Source: Nocardia abscessus
Lineage (GTDB): Bacteria > Actinomycetota > Actinomycetes > Mycobacteriales > Mycobacteriaceae
Direction: 5' to 3'
Length of the DNA: 64,000 nucleotides
Assembly: GCF_015477775.1 (NCBI RefSeq)
Contig: NZ_JADLQO010000002.1
Location: forward strand, 186,001-250,000
The translations under genes were made by a program, and so were the position numbers. The notes below the pieces were generated by a model. It did not search any database and was not told the DNA's origin. It saw only the letters and a list, made by a program, of their open reading frames with translations. The stretch's first letter is position 1. Each line of letters begins with the position of its first letter. Below, in pieces: positions 47,723 to 57,533 of this stretch.

Positions 47723-48679
47723 CTAGGCGACCAGGGTGAGGTGAGCGGCTGCGACCTGACCGGTATCGGCCGCTCGCCTCATCAGGCGGGCGATGGCGCC
47801 GGCCACCTGGCCGGGCTGCTCGAGGATCACCGAGTGACCGGCGCCGTCGACCATCACGAAGTCGGAGTACTCGACGGCCGCGGCCATGGCGACGGAATGC
47901 GACGGCGGCGTCATCAGGTCACCGGAGCCGCACAGCACCAGCGTGGGGATCCGCGAGAGAACCTCGAGTGCGTCGGTCCGGTCGTAGACCATGAATTCGC
48001 TCAGGAAGGCCGCCATCGTGACGATCGGCGTCTCGTTGCGCATCGCGTTGGCCAGCGCCAGCACCCGCGAGCTGACCTTGCGATCGCCGAATTCCGCCGT
48101 ACGGATGACCGGGGCGAAGAGTCTGCAGGCCACGAGCTTCGCGTGGTGCATCAGGCCCGGAGCACGACGCACCGCCGCTTGGAAGGCGGAAACGACCGGA
48201 TTGCGCAGAAGGCGGCCGAAGCCCGCGTCGGCGAGCCCGCTCGCGGCCGTCGCGAGGAGTGCGACGCCGACGACGCGAGTGCCGATCTCGTGCGGATGCC
48301 GAGCGGCGTAGGTCAGCACGGTCATGCCGCCCATCGAGTGGCCGACGAGGACGACCGGTCCGGTGGGGGCGACCGCGTCGAGCACGTCGCGCAGGTCGCG
48401 GCCCAGCTGCTCGAGGTTGTAGGTTCGCCGGGACGCCGCCGCGGAGTCGCCGTGGCCGCGGTGGTCGTAGCAGACCACCCTGGCGCCCGGGTATCGGCGC
48501 AGCAGCGCGTCGCGCACGTAGGTCCAGGACTCGGTGCGCAGGCAGTGGCCGTGCAAGAGGACGACGGTGAGGTCGGCATCGCGCGGACCGTATTCGCGAA
48601 CCGCGAGAGCGACGCCGTCTTCGGTCGATACCGTGGCACGCCGTTCCGCCACGGTGGGGATGGTGGTGAGGATCGACAT
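47723..48679 (-). CDS. Alpha/beta hydrolase
   Basis: The 318-residue protein starts MSILTTIPTVAERRATVSTED. The oxyanion region is VVLLHGHCLRTESW and the Ser elbow is VVLVGHSMGGMTVLTYA. The acid motif is LVLCGSGDLMTPP and the catalytic His is in VDGAGHSVILEQPGQVA. It is convergent with the acyl-CoA synthetase and reads in the same direction as the XRE-TetR gene upstream. It may be a lipase/esterase or thioesterase feeding the same pathway. Confidence 0.9.
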   Translation of the reverse strand: MSILTTIPTVAERRATVSTEDGVALAVREYGPRDADLTVVLLHGHCLRTESWTYVRDALLRRYPGARVVCYDHRGHGDSAAASRRTYNLEQLGRDLRDVLDAVAPTGPVVLVGHSMGGMTVLTYAARHPHEIGTRVVGVALLATAASGLADAGFGRLLRNPVVSAFQAAVRRAPGLMHHAKLVACRLFAPVIRTAEFGDRKVSSRVLALANAMRNETPIVTMAAFLSEFMVYDRTDALEVLSRIPTLVLCGSGDLMTPPSHSVAMAAAVEYSDFVMVDGAGHSVILEQPGQVAGAIARLMRRAADTGQVAAAHLTLVA

Positions 48680-48790
48680 GAGCGGCTCCGGATCGCTGGC
48701 GGTGATGTGTTCAACCTTCCGCCTTGTTCGCCACCGGCAGCAGGCCCCCGAGAGTGTGGGTCCTTTCCCCAAGGTGGAGCCGATCACCAC

Positions 48791-49672
48791 CTAGGGTGGC
48801 GGTGTGGGCTCGTGCGCCGGATCGACCCCGAGCACACCGAGGGCGAAATCGCCGTACTGCGTGGCCACTTCCTCGGGTGTCGCCGGGCCGGATTCGCGGA
48901 ACCACTGTGGGATGCCGGTGCACATGGTGGCTATGGCTCGCCCCGCGGCGCGGGTGTTGTGGGTGGCGACGCGGCCCTCGGAGCTTGCCTCCGCGATCGC
49001 GTCGTCGAGGATGGCCTGGATACCGCGGCGGGAGCGAGCGATGCGCGCGCGTTCGCCCGGGGAGAGGCTGCGCATCTCGCTGGCGCCGATGAAACCGAGC
49101 TCGCGGCGGTGGGTGTGGAACAGGGCCAAGGCTTCGACGATCAGGCGCACCCGGTGGATGCTGTCGCGGCCCTCGGCGCGGGCGGCCCGCACTCGCCAGT
49201 GCAGTTCGTCCATGGTCAGGTCGAGGATGCGGACCAGCAGGTCGTGTTTGTCGCGGTAGTGGTGGTAGAGGCCGGGCACGCTGGTGCCCGCCCGCCGGGC
49301 GAGGGCGCGCACGGTCGTGCCGTGATAGCCGATCTCGACGAAAGAGGCGATGGCGGCGGCCAGCACCGGATCCACATGCAACGGATCGAACGCGCGCCAG
49401 CCGCCCTGCGCACCGGGGGTGTCGGCCGGGCGAGAGATCGGCCCGGCCGGGGAAGAAGTGGCGCCGAGCAACTGGGCAACGGGCACGCCGAGGACATCGG
49501 ACAGGCGGATGAGCCGCGCGATCGAGATTCCGGTCTTTCCGGTCTCCACGGCGCTGAGGGTCGCGGGGCTCACCTCGAGCCGCCGGGCCACTTCGCGCAG
49601 CGACAGTCCGGTCGCCCGGCGCGCACGGCGGATCGCCGCGTGGGGTGCGGCGTCCTCGGCCTCATTTCGCAT
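48791..49672 (-). CDS. Fusion regulator: XRE helix-turn-helix followed by TetR domain
   Basis: The 293-residue protein starts MRNEAEDAAPHAAIRRARR. Residues 10-65 form an XRE/Cro HTH (GLSLREVARRLEVSPATLSAVETGKTGISIARLIRLSDVLGVP). A linker follows, then a full TetR HTH at about 95-145 (AAAIASFVEIGYHGTTVRALARRAGTSVPGLYHHYRDKHDLLVRIL) and a TetR_C-like ligand domain. Two independent DNA-binding domains in one chain are unusual. It is divergent from the acyl-CoA dehydrogenase and upstream of the hydrolase, so it probably controls fatty-acid or xenobiotic acid genes (inference). Confidence 0.93.
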   Translation of the reverse strand: MRNEAEDAAPHAAIRRARRATGLSLREVARRLEVSPATLSAVETGKTGISIARLIRLSDVLGVPVAQLLGATSSPAGPISRPADTPGAQGGWRAFDPLHVDPVLAAAIASFVEIGYHGTTVRALARRAGTSVPGLYHHYRDKHDLLVRILDLTMDELHWRVRAARAEGRDSIHRVRLIVEALALFHTHRRELGFIGASEMRSLSPGERARIARSRRGIQAILDDAIAEASSEGRVATHNTRAAGRAIATMCTGIPQWFRESGPATPEEVATQYGDFALGVLGVDPAHEPTPPP

Positions 49673-49675
49673 AGC

Positions 49676-49692
49676 GTTCAGAATAACTGAAC
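49676..49692. promoter_or_regulatory. Putative XRE-type operator upstream of the fusion regulator
   Basis: gttcag-aataa-ctgaac, a perfect 6-bp inverted repeat with 5-nt spacer. It begins 3 bp before the regulator ATG; a further gtgttcag half-site lies at 49769-49776 upstream of the acyl-CoA dehydrogenase gene. Confidence 0.6.
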
Positions 49693-49830
49693 AACGCGTG
49701 ACCGCAGCTTGCCGAAGAGTATCGACTACATTCGCGCCTTTGACACCCACCGAGCCCAGTGGGACAGTGTTCAGATGGAGCGATCGTTCGGTCACACGAA
49801 CAGGCTCCGGATATCGAGGAGGAATACGCG

Positions 49831-51033
<1,203 letters not shown>

Positions 51034-51161
51034 CCGCCCTCGGCCTTCGTGCCCCCGTCCCGGCCTCGCCGTCGCCGGTATTCGGCACGCGAGTCGGGAG
51101 GGGGCCCCTTCGTTGTCGAAGCCGGTCGGTCCACGATGGTGATGAGGGAAAGGAGAGTCGT

Positions 51162-51377
51162 ATGTCAGCGCATGATCGCCAATACCTCATCCTTTTGGAT
51201 CCGGGAAACCTCGGCGGCGACGCCGTTCGGACCGAGTTCTTCGAATGGCTGCGGACAACCGACGGCAGAGTCGTCCAGGACGGCGGCGCCAATCGAGTAG
51301 TCATCACTTCGGCGCCGGAGGTCGCCGAACGGCTCACGGGCCTCGAGTACGTGCTCGCCGTCGAGCCGTACGCCTAG
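51162..51377 (+). CDS. Small protein resembling peptidase inhibitor I9 domain (copy 2)
   Basis: The 71-residue protein has an ATG preceded by aaaggagagtcgt. It begins MSAHDRQYLILLDPGNLGG and ends VVITSAPEVAERLTGLEYVLAVEPYA. It shares MSAxxRxYLxxLDP, FFxWLxTxD, VVITSAPEVA and LxxVLAVEPY with the copy at 40624, 10.5 kb away. Same I9-propeptide-like pattern; no protease neighbour. The two copies suggest a lineage-specific small family. Confidence 0.72.
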   Translation: MSAHDRQYLILLDPGNLGGDAVRTEFFEWLRTTDGRVVQDGGANRVVITSAPEVAERLTGLEYVLAVEPYA

Positions 51378-51479
51378 CCGCGCCTCGCGGGCCGTGGCAG
51401 CGGCCGGCGATGACGATCCGCCGCCGCCAGCGGAGCTGACGGCGGCGGTGTCGGCAGCCCGGCGAACCGGGCGGGTGGA

Positions 51480-51725
51480 TTACCGTCCGTGCTGATGCGC
51501 GGACTGGCGGGCCTCGTCGACGTCGGCCTCGGCCCTGGCCTTCTCGGCCGCGGCTTCCTTACCGGCCGCCTCGCGCTGCGATTCCGCCTTGTCCTGCTGC
51601 GCGCGGCCCTCGTCCTTCAGGCCCTCTTTACCGGTGAGGGTACCGGCCGCTTCCTTCACCTTGCCCTTGGCATCTTCGACGACGCCCTCGACGCCTTCCC
51701 GGGCACCGCTTCCATGTTCAGCCAC
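51480..51725 (-). CDS. CsbD family stress protein
   Basis: The 81-residue hydrophilic protein starts at GTG with aggagg five bases upstream. It has CsbD-like repeats GVEGVVEDAKGKVKEAAGTLTGKEGLKDEGRAQQDK and a Glu/Ala-rich helical tail. CsbD proteins are general-stress proteins of unknown mechanism, often SigB/SigF dependent. Confidence 0.88.
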   Translation of the reverse strand: MAEHGSGAREGVEGVVEDAKGKVKEAAGTLTGKEGLKDEGRAQQDKAESQREAAGKEAAAEKARAEADVDEARQSAHQHGR

Positions 51726-51822
51726 AATAACCTCCTGGAATATCGGAACAAGCTGACATCTCGCGCATACCCGGGAGACCGGCCTCGAACCGTCTCCGGC
51801 GAGAAAGTTCGGATCCGGGGCT

Positions 51823-52746
51823 TCAGCGCAGCGGGGTGCTCTCGCTCGGTCCCTGCCGATACCGCGTCATCGTGAGCCGCTGCTCACGGTCGTTGTACTC
51901 CGGGATCGGCAGCGGGAACCAGTAGCTGCCATCGAGCCAGGCCTGACCCAGCAGGGGCACCGGCTTCTGCAGGATATTGACGCCCTTGCCGTGCGGCGGG
52001 CTCTCGAACGCTCCGACCGGCGCGCCGTCGATGAAGAACTCCACGCGTTCCTCGGTGAGACGCACGGCGTAGGCGTGATCGTCCGACAGCAGTGCCGGGT
52101 CCAGCGGCGTGATCTGCGGGACCAGCTCGCCGCCCCGTTTGACCATCAGGAAGAAGCCGCGGGGCAGGTCCTGACCGAGGACGTTGAAGATCGGCCGGGT
52201 GAGTTCGCTTGCGTCGCCGAGGAATCCGTGCGAACCGTTGTACATGAACCAGGCGATCTCGAGTCCGAGTGGATCGATCGAGCGGTTCGAGACGCCCCAG
52301 CCCGCGGTGCCGTTGTGGGTCGTCAGGTCGGGCGCGCCCTTGATGTCGATGGTCATCGTCTGGCCTGGTTCGAACACCGGCTTGGCGAGGACCTCGGAGT
52401 TGTTGTAGGGGAACAGGCCATCACGTGTCGGCGGGTTGACGAAGGTCACGCCCCCGGGGCCGTAGCCGGTGGACGAATACCCGACGTTCGTGTTGCACCA
52501 GTCCCCCACCGGCGCGGACGCGAAGTTCTCGTCCATCGCCCTGGTCGGCCGCGGTTCGCCGGTGCCGATGTAGCCGGCGAAGGCATTGATGTTCAGCACC
52601 GCGCAGTTGGGTAAGCCGTCGTCGGCGCCCGGAACCTGGATATTCGGATCGGCCACTGCCCCCACCGTTGCCATCACCGTGCAGAGCACCGCGCTGGTTA
52701 CTCCCGCCGCCGTCCTGATCGTTTTCCGGCCGTGTCCATTGCCCAC
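51823..52746 (-). CDS. Secreted concanavalin-A-fold protein (laminin G/glycan-binding-like)
   Basis: The 307-residue protein has a signal peptide (TSAVLCTVMATVGAVA, cleavage likely before DPNIQVPG). The mature protein has beta-rich segments with alternating hydrophobics and Gly/Asp turns (GYSSTGYGPGGVTFVNPPTRDGLFPYNN, GLEIAWFMYNGSHGF, VEFFIDGAPVGAFESPPHG). The FxIDG turn is typical of LamG/GH16-type lectin folds. Catalytic Glu pair not identified. The GTG start follows gggagaagatca. It is divergent from the linalool dehydratase-like gene with a 13-bp palindrome at its front. Confidence 0.75.
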   Translation of the reverse strand: MGNGHGRKTIRTAAGVTSAVLCTVMATVGAVADPNIQVPGADDGLPNCAVLNINAFAGYIGTGEPRPTRAMDENFASAPVGDWCNTNVGYSSTGYGPGGVTFVNPPTRDGLFPYNNSEVLAKPVFEPGQTMTIDIKGAPDLTTHNGTAGWGVSNRSIDPLGLEIAWFMYNGSHGFLGDASELTRPIFNVLGQDLPRGFFLMVKRGGELVPQITPLDPALLSDDHAYAVRLTEERVEFFIDGAPVGAFESPPHGKGVNILQKPVPLLGQAWLDGSYWFPLPIPEYNDREQRLTMTRYRQGPSESTPLR

Positions 52747-52767
52747 TGATCTTCTCCCGATATGAGT

Positions 52768-52808
52768 CGATGAGATGTTGCGATGAAAAATGTATCAACA
52801 TCTCATCG
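52768..52808. promoter_or_regulatory. Perfect 13-bp inverted repeat in the divergent promoter region
   Basis: cgatgagatgttg (52768-52780) and its exact complement (52796-52808), spacer 15 bp. A third half-site, aacatctca, occurs at 52942-52950, closer to the linalool dehydratase-like gene. The array suggests one regulator controlling both divergent genes. Confidence 0.8.
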
Positions 52809-53168
52809 TGTCGTGCTGTCGTCCTCCTCACGCACCGCCGCGCGTTTAGAGCCCGATTTCCCTGTTACGCAGCTCGATTCGCGCCCGCGCCCGCCGCGCG
52901 CCTTCCCCCGGAGGCAGCCAGATTGATAAGATAAGTCTCAAAACATCTCATTGCCACAACGTCCGTGGCCTGCGGAAGCGAGTAGTCCGATGCCGTGCTG
53001 TCTCCTTGCCGGTTACCTCGTCGCCGGTGTTCGCCGGCTCCGGCATCGGCTGCGGGGCCGATCCGAGCACCCCGGGGAATTCCACAGCGTGGAATTCCCG
53101 CCCACCGCCTATCGCGTCGGCCCGGCAGCCGTCCCCGCTTCCGGCGCGGCACGGCACGAGGCCGCGGC

Positions 53169-54587
53169 ATGACCAGCGCACCGGCCGCACACACCCTGCC
53201 TCCGGTCACCGAGTCGAACGAGGACGATCTGGCGGCCCAGCGCTTCGTCCTCGACCTCGCCCTGCAACCTCTCGACCGGTTCGACGGTTTCGACCGCATC
53301 GAGCAGATCGGGGGCAGCGCACTGCGATACCAGCTGAACTTCATCACCTACGCGCTCGCGATGGCGCAATACACGAGGACGCCTGCCTTCACCGGTTACC
53401 TCGCCGAAGCGCAGCGCAACGCCATCCTCAAGATGTGCGACAAGCGGGTGTGGGGATATTGGGCGACCGAGAGCCTGATCGGCTACGCCCGCAGGGAAAC
53501 CGATCCGATGCGGCATGCGAATGTCATGTACACCGGCTATTTCGGCGTCATGATCGGTCTCTACGAAACGCTCAACGCCGATCCGAGCTTCGACCGGCCC
53601 GGCTCGTTGACGCTGCGATGGAGTCCGAGCCGGGTACACGAGTACGACTTCGCCCGGCTCAGCCGCGCGCTCCGGCGAAATATGCTCGCACGCAAGAACT
53701 GTCCGCAGTACGCCTGCGAACCCCACCTGATCTATCCGATCTGCAATGTCTTCGCCTACAACACTTTGGTGATGCACGACCGCCTGCACGGCACCGCGCT
53801 CACCGGCGATCTGGTCGACCGGATCCGGCACAGCTATCTGCACGACGGATGGCGTCTGCGCAACGGCCGCTTCATCCCGGGCAGGCTCGGCCCGTCGATC
53901 ACCATCAGCAGGCCGGTGCTCGGCTACGACGCCGGCATGGTCGCCTGGCTCAACGCGAAGATGCCCGATCTCGCGCGCGGCACCTGGACCACCCTGCGGG
54001 ACAGATTCATCGACTTCGACGGGCACGACGTACGGCTGCGCGGCCGTTCGCGCGCACGCGTCGACCTCGGCAACTACAACGTGGTCAACGGTGACGGGAT
54101 GACGCGGATCTTCGTGGCCACCGCCGCGGCGGAGATGGGCGAGACCGACCTCGCCGCCGCCCTCGTCCGCTCCATGCACGACCGGTATCGAGTCGTGGAA
54201 CGCAACGGCGCCCGCCGCTTCGCCGGAGTCTCGACGGTGACCAACGCCCACCACGCGCTCGCCCGGTTCAACCGGCCCGACGGATTGCGGGACCTCATCC
54301 TCGGTACGGTGCCGCCGGAGTGGCGGACCGGCCCGATCCTCGGCGTCGCGCCTTATCCGGATGTCCTGGTCGCCAAGGCGGTCACCGACGGCAGCGCACT
54401 CGAGCTGGTGCTCCGACCCGGCAGCGGGGCGAAACGAGTGCGGCTGGGGCTGCAGCGGCTGATCCCGCACCGCGGTTACCGCCTCGTCGGCGCGACCGAG
54501 TCGATGCTGGTCGCCGACGAAAACGGCGACGGGCTCATCGAGGTCGACCTGGGCGGGCGGCGCGACGTGCGCGTCACTCCGGCGTAG
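53169..54587 (+). CDS. Linalool dehydratase/isomerase-like enzyme
   Basis: The 472-residue protein resembles the Ldi family. Key signature: the two Cys spaced nine apart in CEPHLIYPIC (Cys183 and Cys192), as in C. defragrans linalool dehydratase-isomerase (Cys170/Cys179). Other matches: ALRYQLNFITYALAMAQ, DKRVWGYWATESLIGY, HANVMYTGYFGVMIGLYETL, and HDRLHGT. The enzyme family dehydrates or isomerises allylic terpene alcohols. No N-terminal signal peptide at the ATG chosen. Substrate not predictable. It is 5 bp upstream of a DUF5134 gene, so an operon. Confidence 0.8.
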   Translation: MTSAPAAHTLPPVTESNEDDLAAQRFVLDLALQPLDRFDGFDRIEQIGGSALRYQLNFITYALAMAQYTRTPAFTGYLAEAQRNAILKMCDKRVWGYWATESLIGYARRETDPMRHANVMYTGYFGVMIGLYETLNADPSFDRPGSLTLRWSPSRVHEYDFARLSRALRRNMLARKNCPQYACEPHLIYPICNVFAYNTLVMHDRLHGTALTGDLVDRIRHSYLHDGWRLRNGRFIPGRLGPSITISRPVLGYDAGMVAWLNAKMPDLARGTWTTLRDRFIDFDGHDVRLRGRSRARVDLGNYNVVNGDGMTRIFVATAAAEMGETDLAAALVRSMHDRYRVVERNGARRFAGVSTVTNAHHALARFNRPDGLRDLILGTVPPEWRTGPILGVAPYPDVLVAKAVTDGSALELVLRPGSGAKRVRLGLQRLIPHRGYRLVGATESMLVADENGDGLIEVDLGGRRDVRVTPA

Positions 54588-54592
54588 ATCGC

Positions 54593-55207
54593 GTGCACCA
54601 CTCCGGCCTGCCGCCCGCGGTGAACTGGGCGATGATCGTCCTGTGCGTCGGCGGCGCGGCGGTAGCGGCCGCCGGCTTTCTCGGTTCACGCACCGCGGCG
54701 CGACGACTCGACCGGTATGGCGGACAGGGCTCGGAACTCTTCCACTTGGTCATGCTCGCCGCCATGGCCGTGATGGGGAACCAGTGGAGCGAGGCGCTCT
54801 CGGCCACGCGCTGGCGCCAACTGTTCGGCGCCCTCGCCATCGCGTCGCTGTTGTGGCTGATCGCCGGCACACGCGGCCGTCCCGGCGAGCGCGAGCATCG
54901 GATCGGCGCCGCCCTCTATCACTGTGTCGCGGCGCTCTCGATGGTCTACGCGACTCTCGGGTCCCCCACTGCCGCCTCAGGGCACGCCCACCATGCGGCC
55001 ACCGACCACACGGCGGATCTGCCGTGCCCGATGCTCGGCTGGCTTCTCGCGGGCGTGTTCCTCCTCGACGCGCTGGTCGCGGCGGCGGCCGTGATCCGCC
55101 CGCCCGGCGGCGTCGAGTCGACCCGCCGCCGCCTCGTTGTCACGGTGTTCCCGCATCTGGCCATGGACATCGCGATGACGGCGATGCTCGTCGCAAGCCT
55201 GGCGTAA
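54593..55207 (+). CDS. DUF5134 membrane protein
   Basis: The 204-residue protein from GTG (VHHSGLPPAVNWAMIVLC) has six hydrophobic helices and a His-rich loop (SGHAHHAATDHTADLPCP) that may bind metal. DUF5134 proteins are actinobacterial and of unknown function. It lies directly behind the linalool dehydratase-like gene and could be a transporter or partner of it. Confidence 0.8.
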   Translation: MHHSGLPPAVNWAMIVLCVGGAAVAAAGFLGSRTAARRLDRYGGQGSELFHLVMLAAMAVMGNQWSEALSATRWRQLFGALAIASLLWLIAGTRGRPGEREHRIGAALYHCVAALSMVYATLGSPTAASGHAHHAATDHTADLPCPMLGWLLAGVFLLDALVAAAAVIRPPGGVESTRRRLVVTVFPHLAMDIAMTAMLVASLA

Positions 55208-55378
55208 CTCTGAACCTCGGGAGTCGCCCGGATCGCCGATAGAAAAGTTCGATCGCGCGCTGGATCCGACTCTCCTCTGGTGGCGCCGAAGCTCCGCGTG
55301 TGTCTGAATATTTTCTGCCACAAGCGGTTTGGAGATATTCATACGATGCGCTGACACGCACGAAACAACCAGGGGACG

Positions 55379-55663
55379 ATGAGCCAGCCCACGAAAAGCC
55401 CGACCGCCGCGGTCCGCGACTTCGTGTCCGCCTGCCAGACGCTGACCAGCCTGATCGAGCTCGCCGGACACCCCGCGACCTCCCCACGCCTTCGGGTGAC
55501 CTTGGCCGAGTACTGCCGCGCTCACGCCAAGGCCGATCCCGGGTTGGCGGCGAGCTTGTCCTTGTGGAAGCGGCGCCGTGCTTCCCTGACGCCGAACGAC
55601 CACGAGGCGATCGGACACGTCCTCGTCCGGGACGGCGCCATCCTGCGCGCGGTCAGCCACTGA
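55379..55663 (+). CDS. Hypothetical helical protein
   Basis: The 94-residue protein starts MSQPTKSPTAAVRDFVSACQTL. It is alpha-helical with a basic C-terminal half (SLWKRRRASLTPNDHEAIGHVLVRDG). No family recognised. GC3 is coding-like; it may be the last gene of the LDI-like operon or independent. Confidence 0.55.
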   Translation: MSQPTKSPTAAVRDFVSACQTLTSLIELAGHPATSPRLRVTLAEYCRAHAKADPGLAASLSLWKRRRASLTPNDHEAIGHVLVRDGAILRAVSH

Positions 55664-55712
55664 TCGCGGCCGAAGCGCCGCTCAGCGATTCCCGGCTCGA
55701 GCGCCGGGCTGG

Positions 55713-56936
55713 TCATGCCTTTTCATCGACGCCGCCCGCCGCCGACAATGTCAGCTCCACGGGTTCGGACGGCTGACCGGGACGGAACACGCAGCGGGTA
55801 CAGGTGTAGATCGTGGGCATGCATTCGTTGCAGTGCACGCAGGCCGACCGGGTGGAAGCGTCGGATCGGATGCGATGCAAGAGGTTCGGCTCCCGCAGCA
55901 GCGCACGGCCCATCGCGACGAACTCGAAGCCTTCCGCCATCGCGAGCCGCATGGTGTCCAGCTCGGTGATGCCGCCGAGCAGGATCAGCGGCATCGACAG
56001 TTCCCGCCGGAAGTGGCGCGCGCGCTCGAGCAGATACGCCTCCCGGTACGGATACTCCTTCAGGAATGCCTTGCCCACCAGACGAAAACCCCAGCGCGCC
56101 GGTACCGGAAGAACGTCGGCGAACGACTTCAGCGGTGCGTCGCCATGGAACAGCAGCATCGGGTTGAGCAGTGAACTGCCCGCCGTCAGCTCCAGCGCGT
56201 CCAGCGTGCCGTCGGCTTCCAACCAGGCGGCGACCTGCACCGACTCGGGCACCGTGAGCCCGCCGCGCACGCCGTCTTCCATGTTCAGCTTGGCGGTCAC
56301 GGCCAGACGGCCACCCACGGCTCGCCGCACGGCCGCGGCAATCTCCCGCGCCAACCGTGCCCGGTTGGCCAGGGTGCCGCCGAACCGGTCTTTGCGGCGG
56401 TTAAGTTTGGGGCTCAGAAACGAGCTGACCAGGTAGTTGTGCCCGAAGTGGATCTCGACCGCATCGAAGCCGGCCTGTTCGGCCAGCTTCGCCGCGTCGG
56501 CATGGGCGGCCACGAGTTCGCGGATCCCGTTCTCGTCGGGAGTTCGCATCATGCGCATCGAGAGCGGGCTGAGCATCCGGCTCGGTGCGAGCGCCGGAGC
56601 CCGGTTGGAGGCCGCGTTGGCCACCGGGCCGGCATGACCGATCTGCGCACTCACCGCGGCGCCCTCCCGGTGGACCGCGTCGGTGAGTCTGCGCAGTCCC
56701 GGCACGGCATCGGGGCGCATCCAGATCTGATGCCGGTCGGTCCGGCCGCCGGGAGCGACCGCGCAGTACGCCACGGTCGTCATCCCGACGCCACCGGCGG
56801 CGACCTCGCGATGGAACTCGATCAGTTCGTCGGTCACCAGAGCGTCCGGCGTGCGGCCTTCGAATGTCGCGGCTTTGATCACCCGGTTGCGAAGGGTGAT
56901 CGGCCCGAGCTGGGCCGGTGCGAATACGTCGTTCAT
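55713..56936 (-). CDS. NADH:flavin oxidoreductase (Old Yellow Enzyme family)
   Basis: The 407-residue TIM-barrel flavoenzyme starts MNDVFAPAQLGPITLRNRVIK. Motifs include the FMN-binding AQIGHAGPVAN and EIHFGHNYLVSSFLSPKLNRR (His/Asn in the active site). It also has KLNMEDGVRGG, LLGGITELDTM and GRALLREPNLLHR. The C-terminal CVHCNECMPTIYTCTRC resembles the Fe-S Cys cluster of 2,4-dienoyl-CoA reductase-like members, though the downstream FAD domain is absent. It is translationally coupled to a TetR gene (4-bp overlap). Confidence 0.92.
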   Translation of the reverse strand: MNDVFAPAQLGPITLRNRVIKAATFEGRTPDALVTDELIEFHREVAAGGVGMTTVAYCAVAPGGRTDRHQIWMRPDAVPGLRRLTDAVHREGAAVSAQIGHAGPVANAASNRAPALAPSRMLSPLSMRMMRTPDENGIRELVAAHADAAKLAEQAGFDAVEIHFGHNYLVSSFLSPKLNRRKDRFGGTLANRARLAREIAAAVRRAVGGRLAVTAKLNMEDGVRGGLTVPESVQVAAWLEADGTLDALELTAGSSLLNPMLLFHGDAPLKSFADVLPVPARWGFRLVGKAFLKEYPYREAYLLERARHFRRELSMPLILLGGITELDTMRLAMAEGFEFVAMGRALLREPNLLHRIRSDASTRSACVHCNECMPTIYTCTRCVFRPGQPSEPVELTLSAAGGVDEKA

Positions 56937-57511
56937 CGTTTCTCTCCTGTCGGCGCGGTCAAGCCGGCCACCACGAAATCCCGGAGGGTGGCCACCGCCT
57001 CCTGCGACATCTCTCGTTGCTCCGCACTCCCGAATCGCATGATGACGAGGTCGAACGCCAACATCCACCGCCGCCGGCTCTCGCGTTCGCTCACCCCGGG
57101 CAAGAGGCTCACCCACGAATTGATCAGGAACCAGGGCTGACGCCATTCGGTCACATGCCTGCCGAGGACGAATTGCGCCAGCAACCGCAGGTGCAACCGA
57201 CCCATCGGATCGGCCGACAACGCGACGAAGGGCTCGATCACCGCATCCACCACTTCGGTGATGGAGCCGCGCCCGCCGGTGACAGCGGACAGCCTGCTCT
57301 CCCACACGGGCCCCAGCCGCTCCTCGAGCAGCGCCGCGACAAGGGCGTCCTTCGACCCGAAGTGATAGTGCACCGCCGCCGGATTCGCGTTCGCCTCGGC
57401 GCAGATCCCGCGCACCGACACCTCGTCGTAGCGCCCCTCGAGCAGCAGCCGTTCGGCAGCCGTCAGCAGACGATCACGGGTGGTCGTGGAGTCGGAGACC
57501 TGTTTCGGCAT
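56933..57511 (-). CDS. TetR family regulator
   Basis: The 192-residue protein starts MPKQVSDSTTTRDRLLTAAERL. It has a TetR HTH (YDEVSVRGICAEANANPAAVHYHFGSKDALVAALL) and a helical C-terminal domain. The start at 57511 is preferred because a 33-bp palindrome at 57534-57566 lies immediately upstream; longer in-frame starts fall inside that palindrome. Its stop overlaps the OYE start (ATGA), so both are one operon. Confidence 0.9.
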   Translation of the reverse strand: MPKQVSDSTTTRDRLLTAAERLLLEGRYDEVSVRGICAEANANPAAVHYHFGSKDALVAALLEERLGPVWESRLSAVTGGRGSITEVVDAVIEPFVALSADPMGRLHLRLLAQFVLGRHVTEWRQPWFLINSWVSLLPGVSERESRRRWMLAFDLVIMRFGSAEQREMSQEAVATLRDFVVAGLTAPTGEKR

Positions 57512-57533
57512 GCGCTCAGTCAACCACGTTCCC

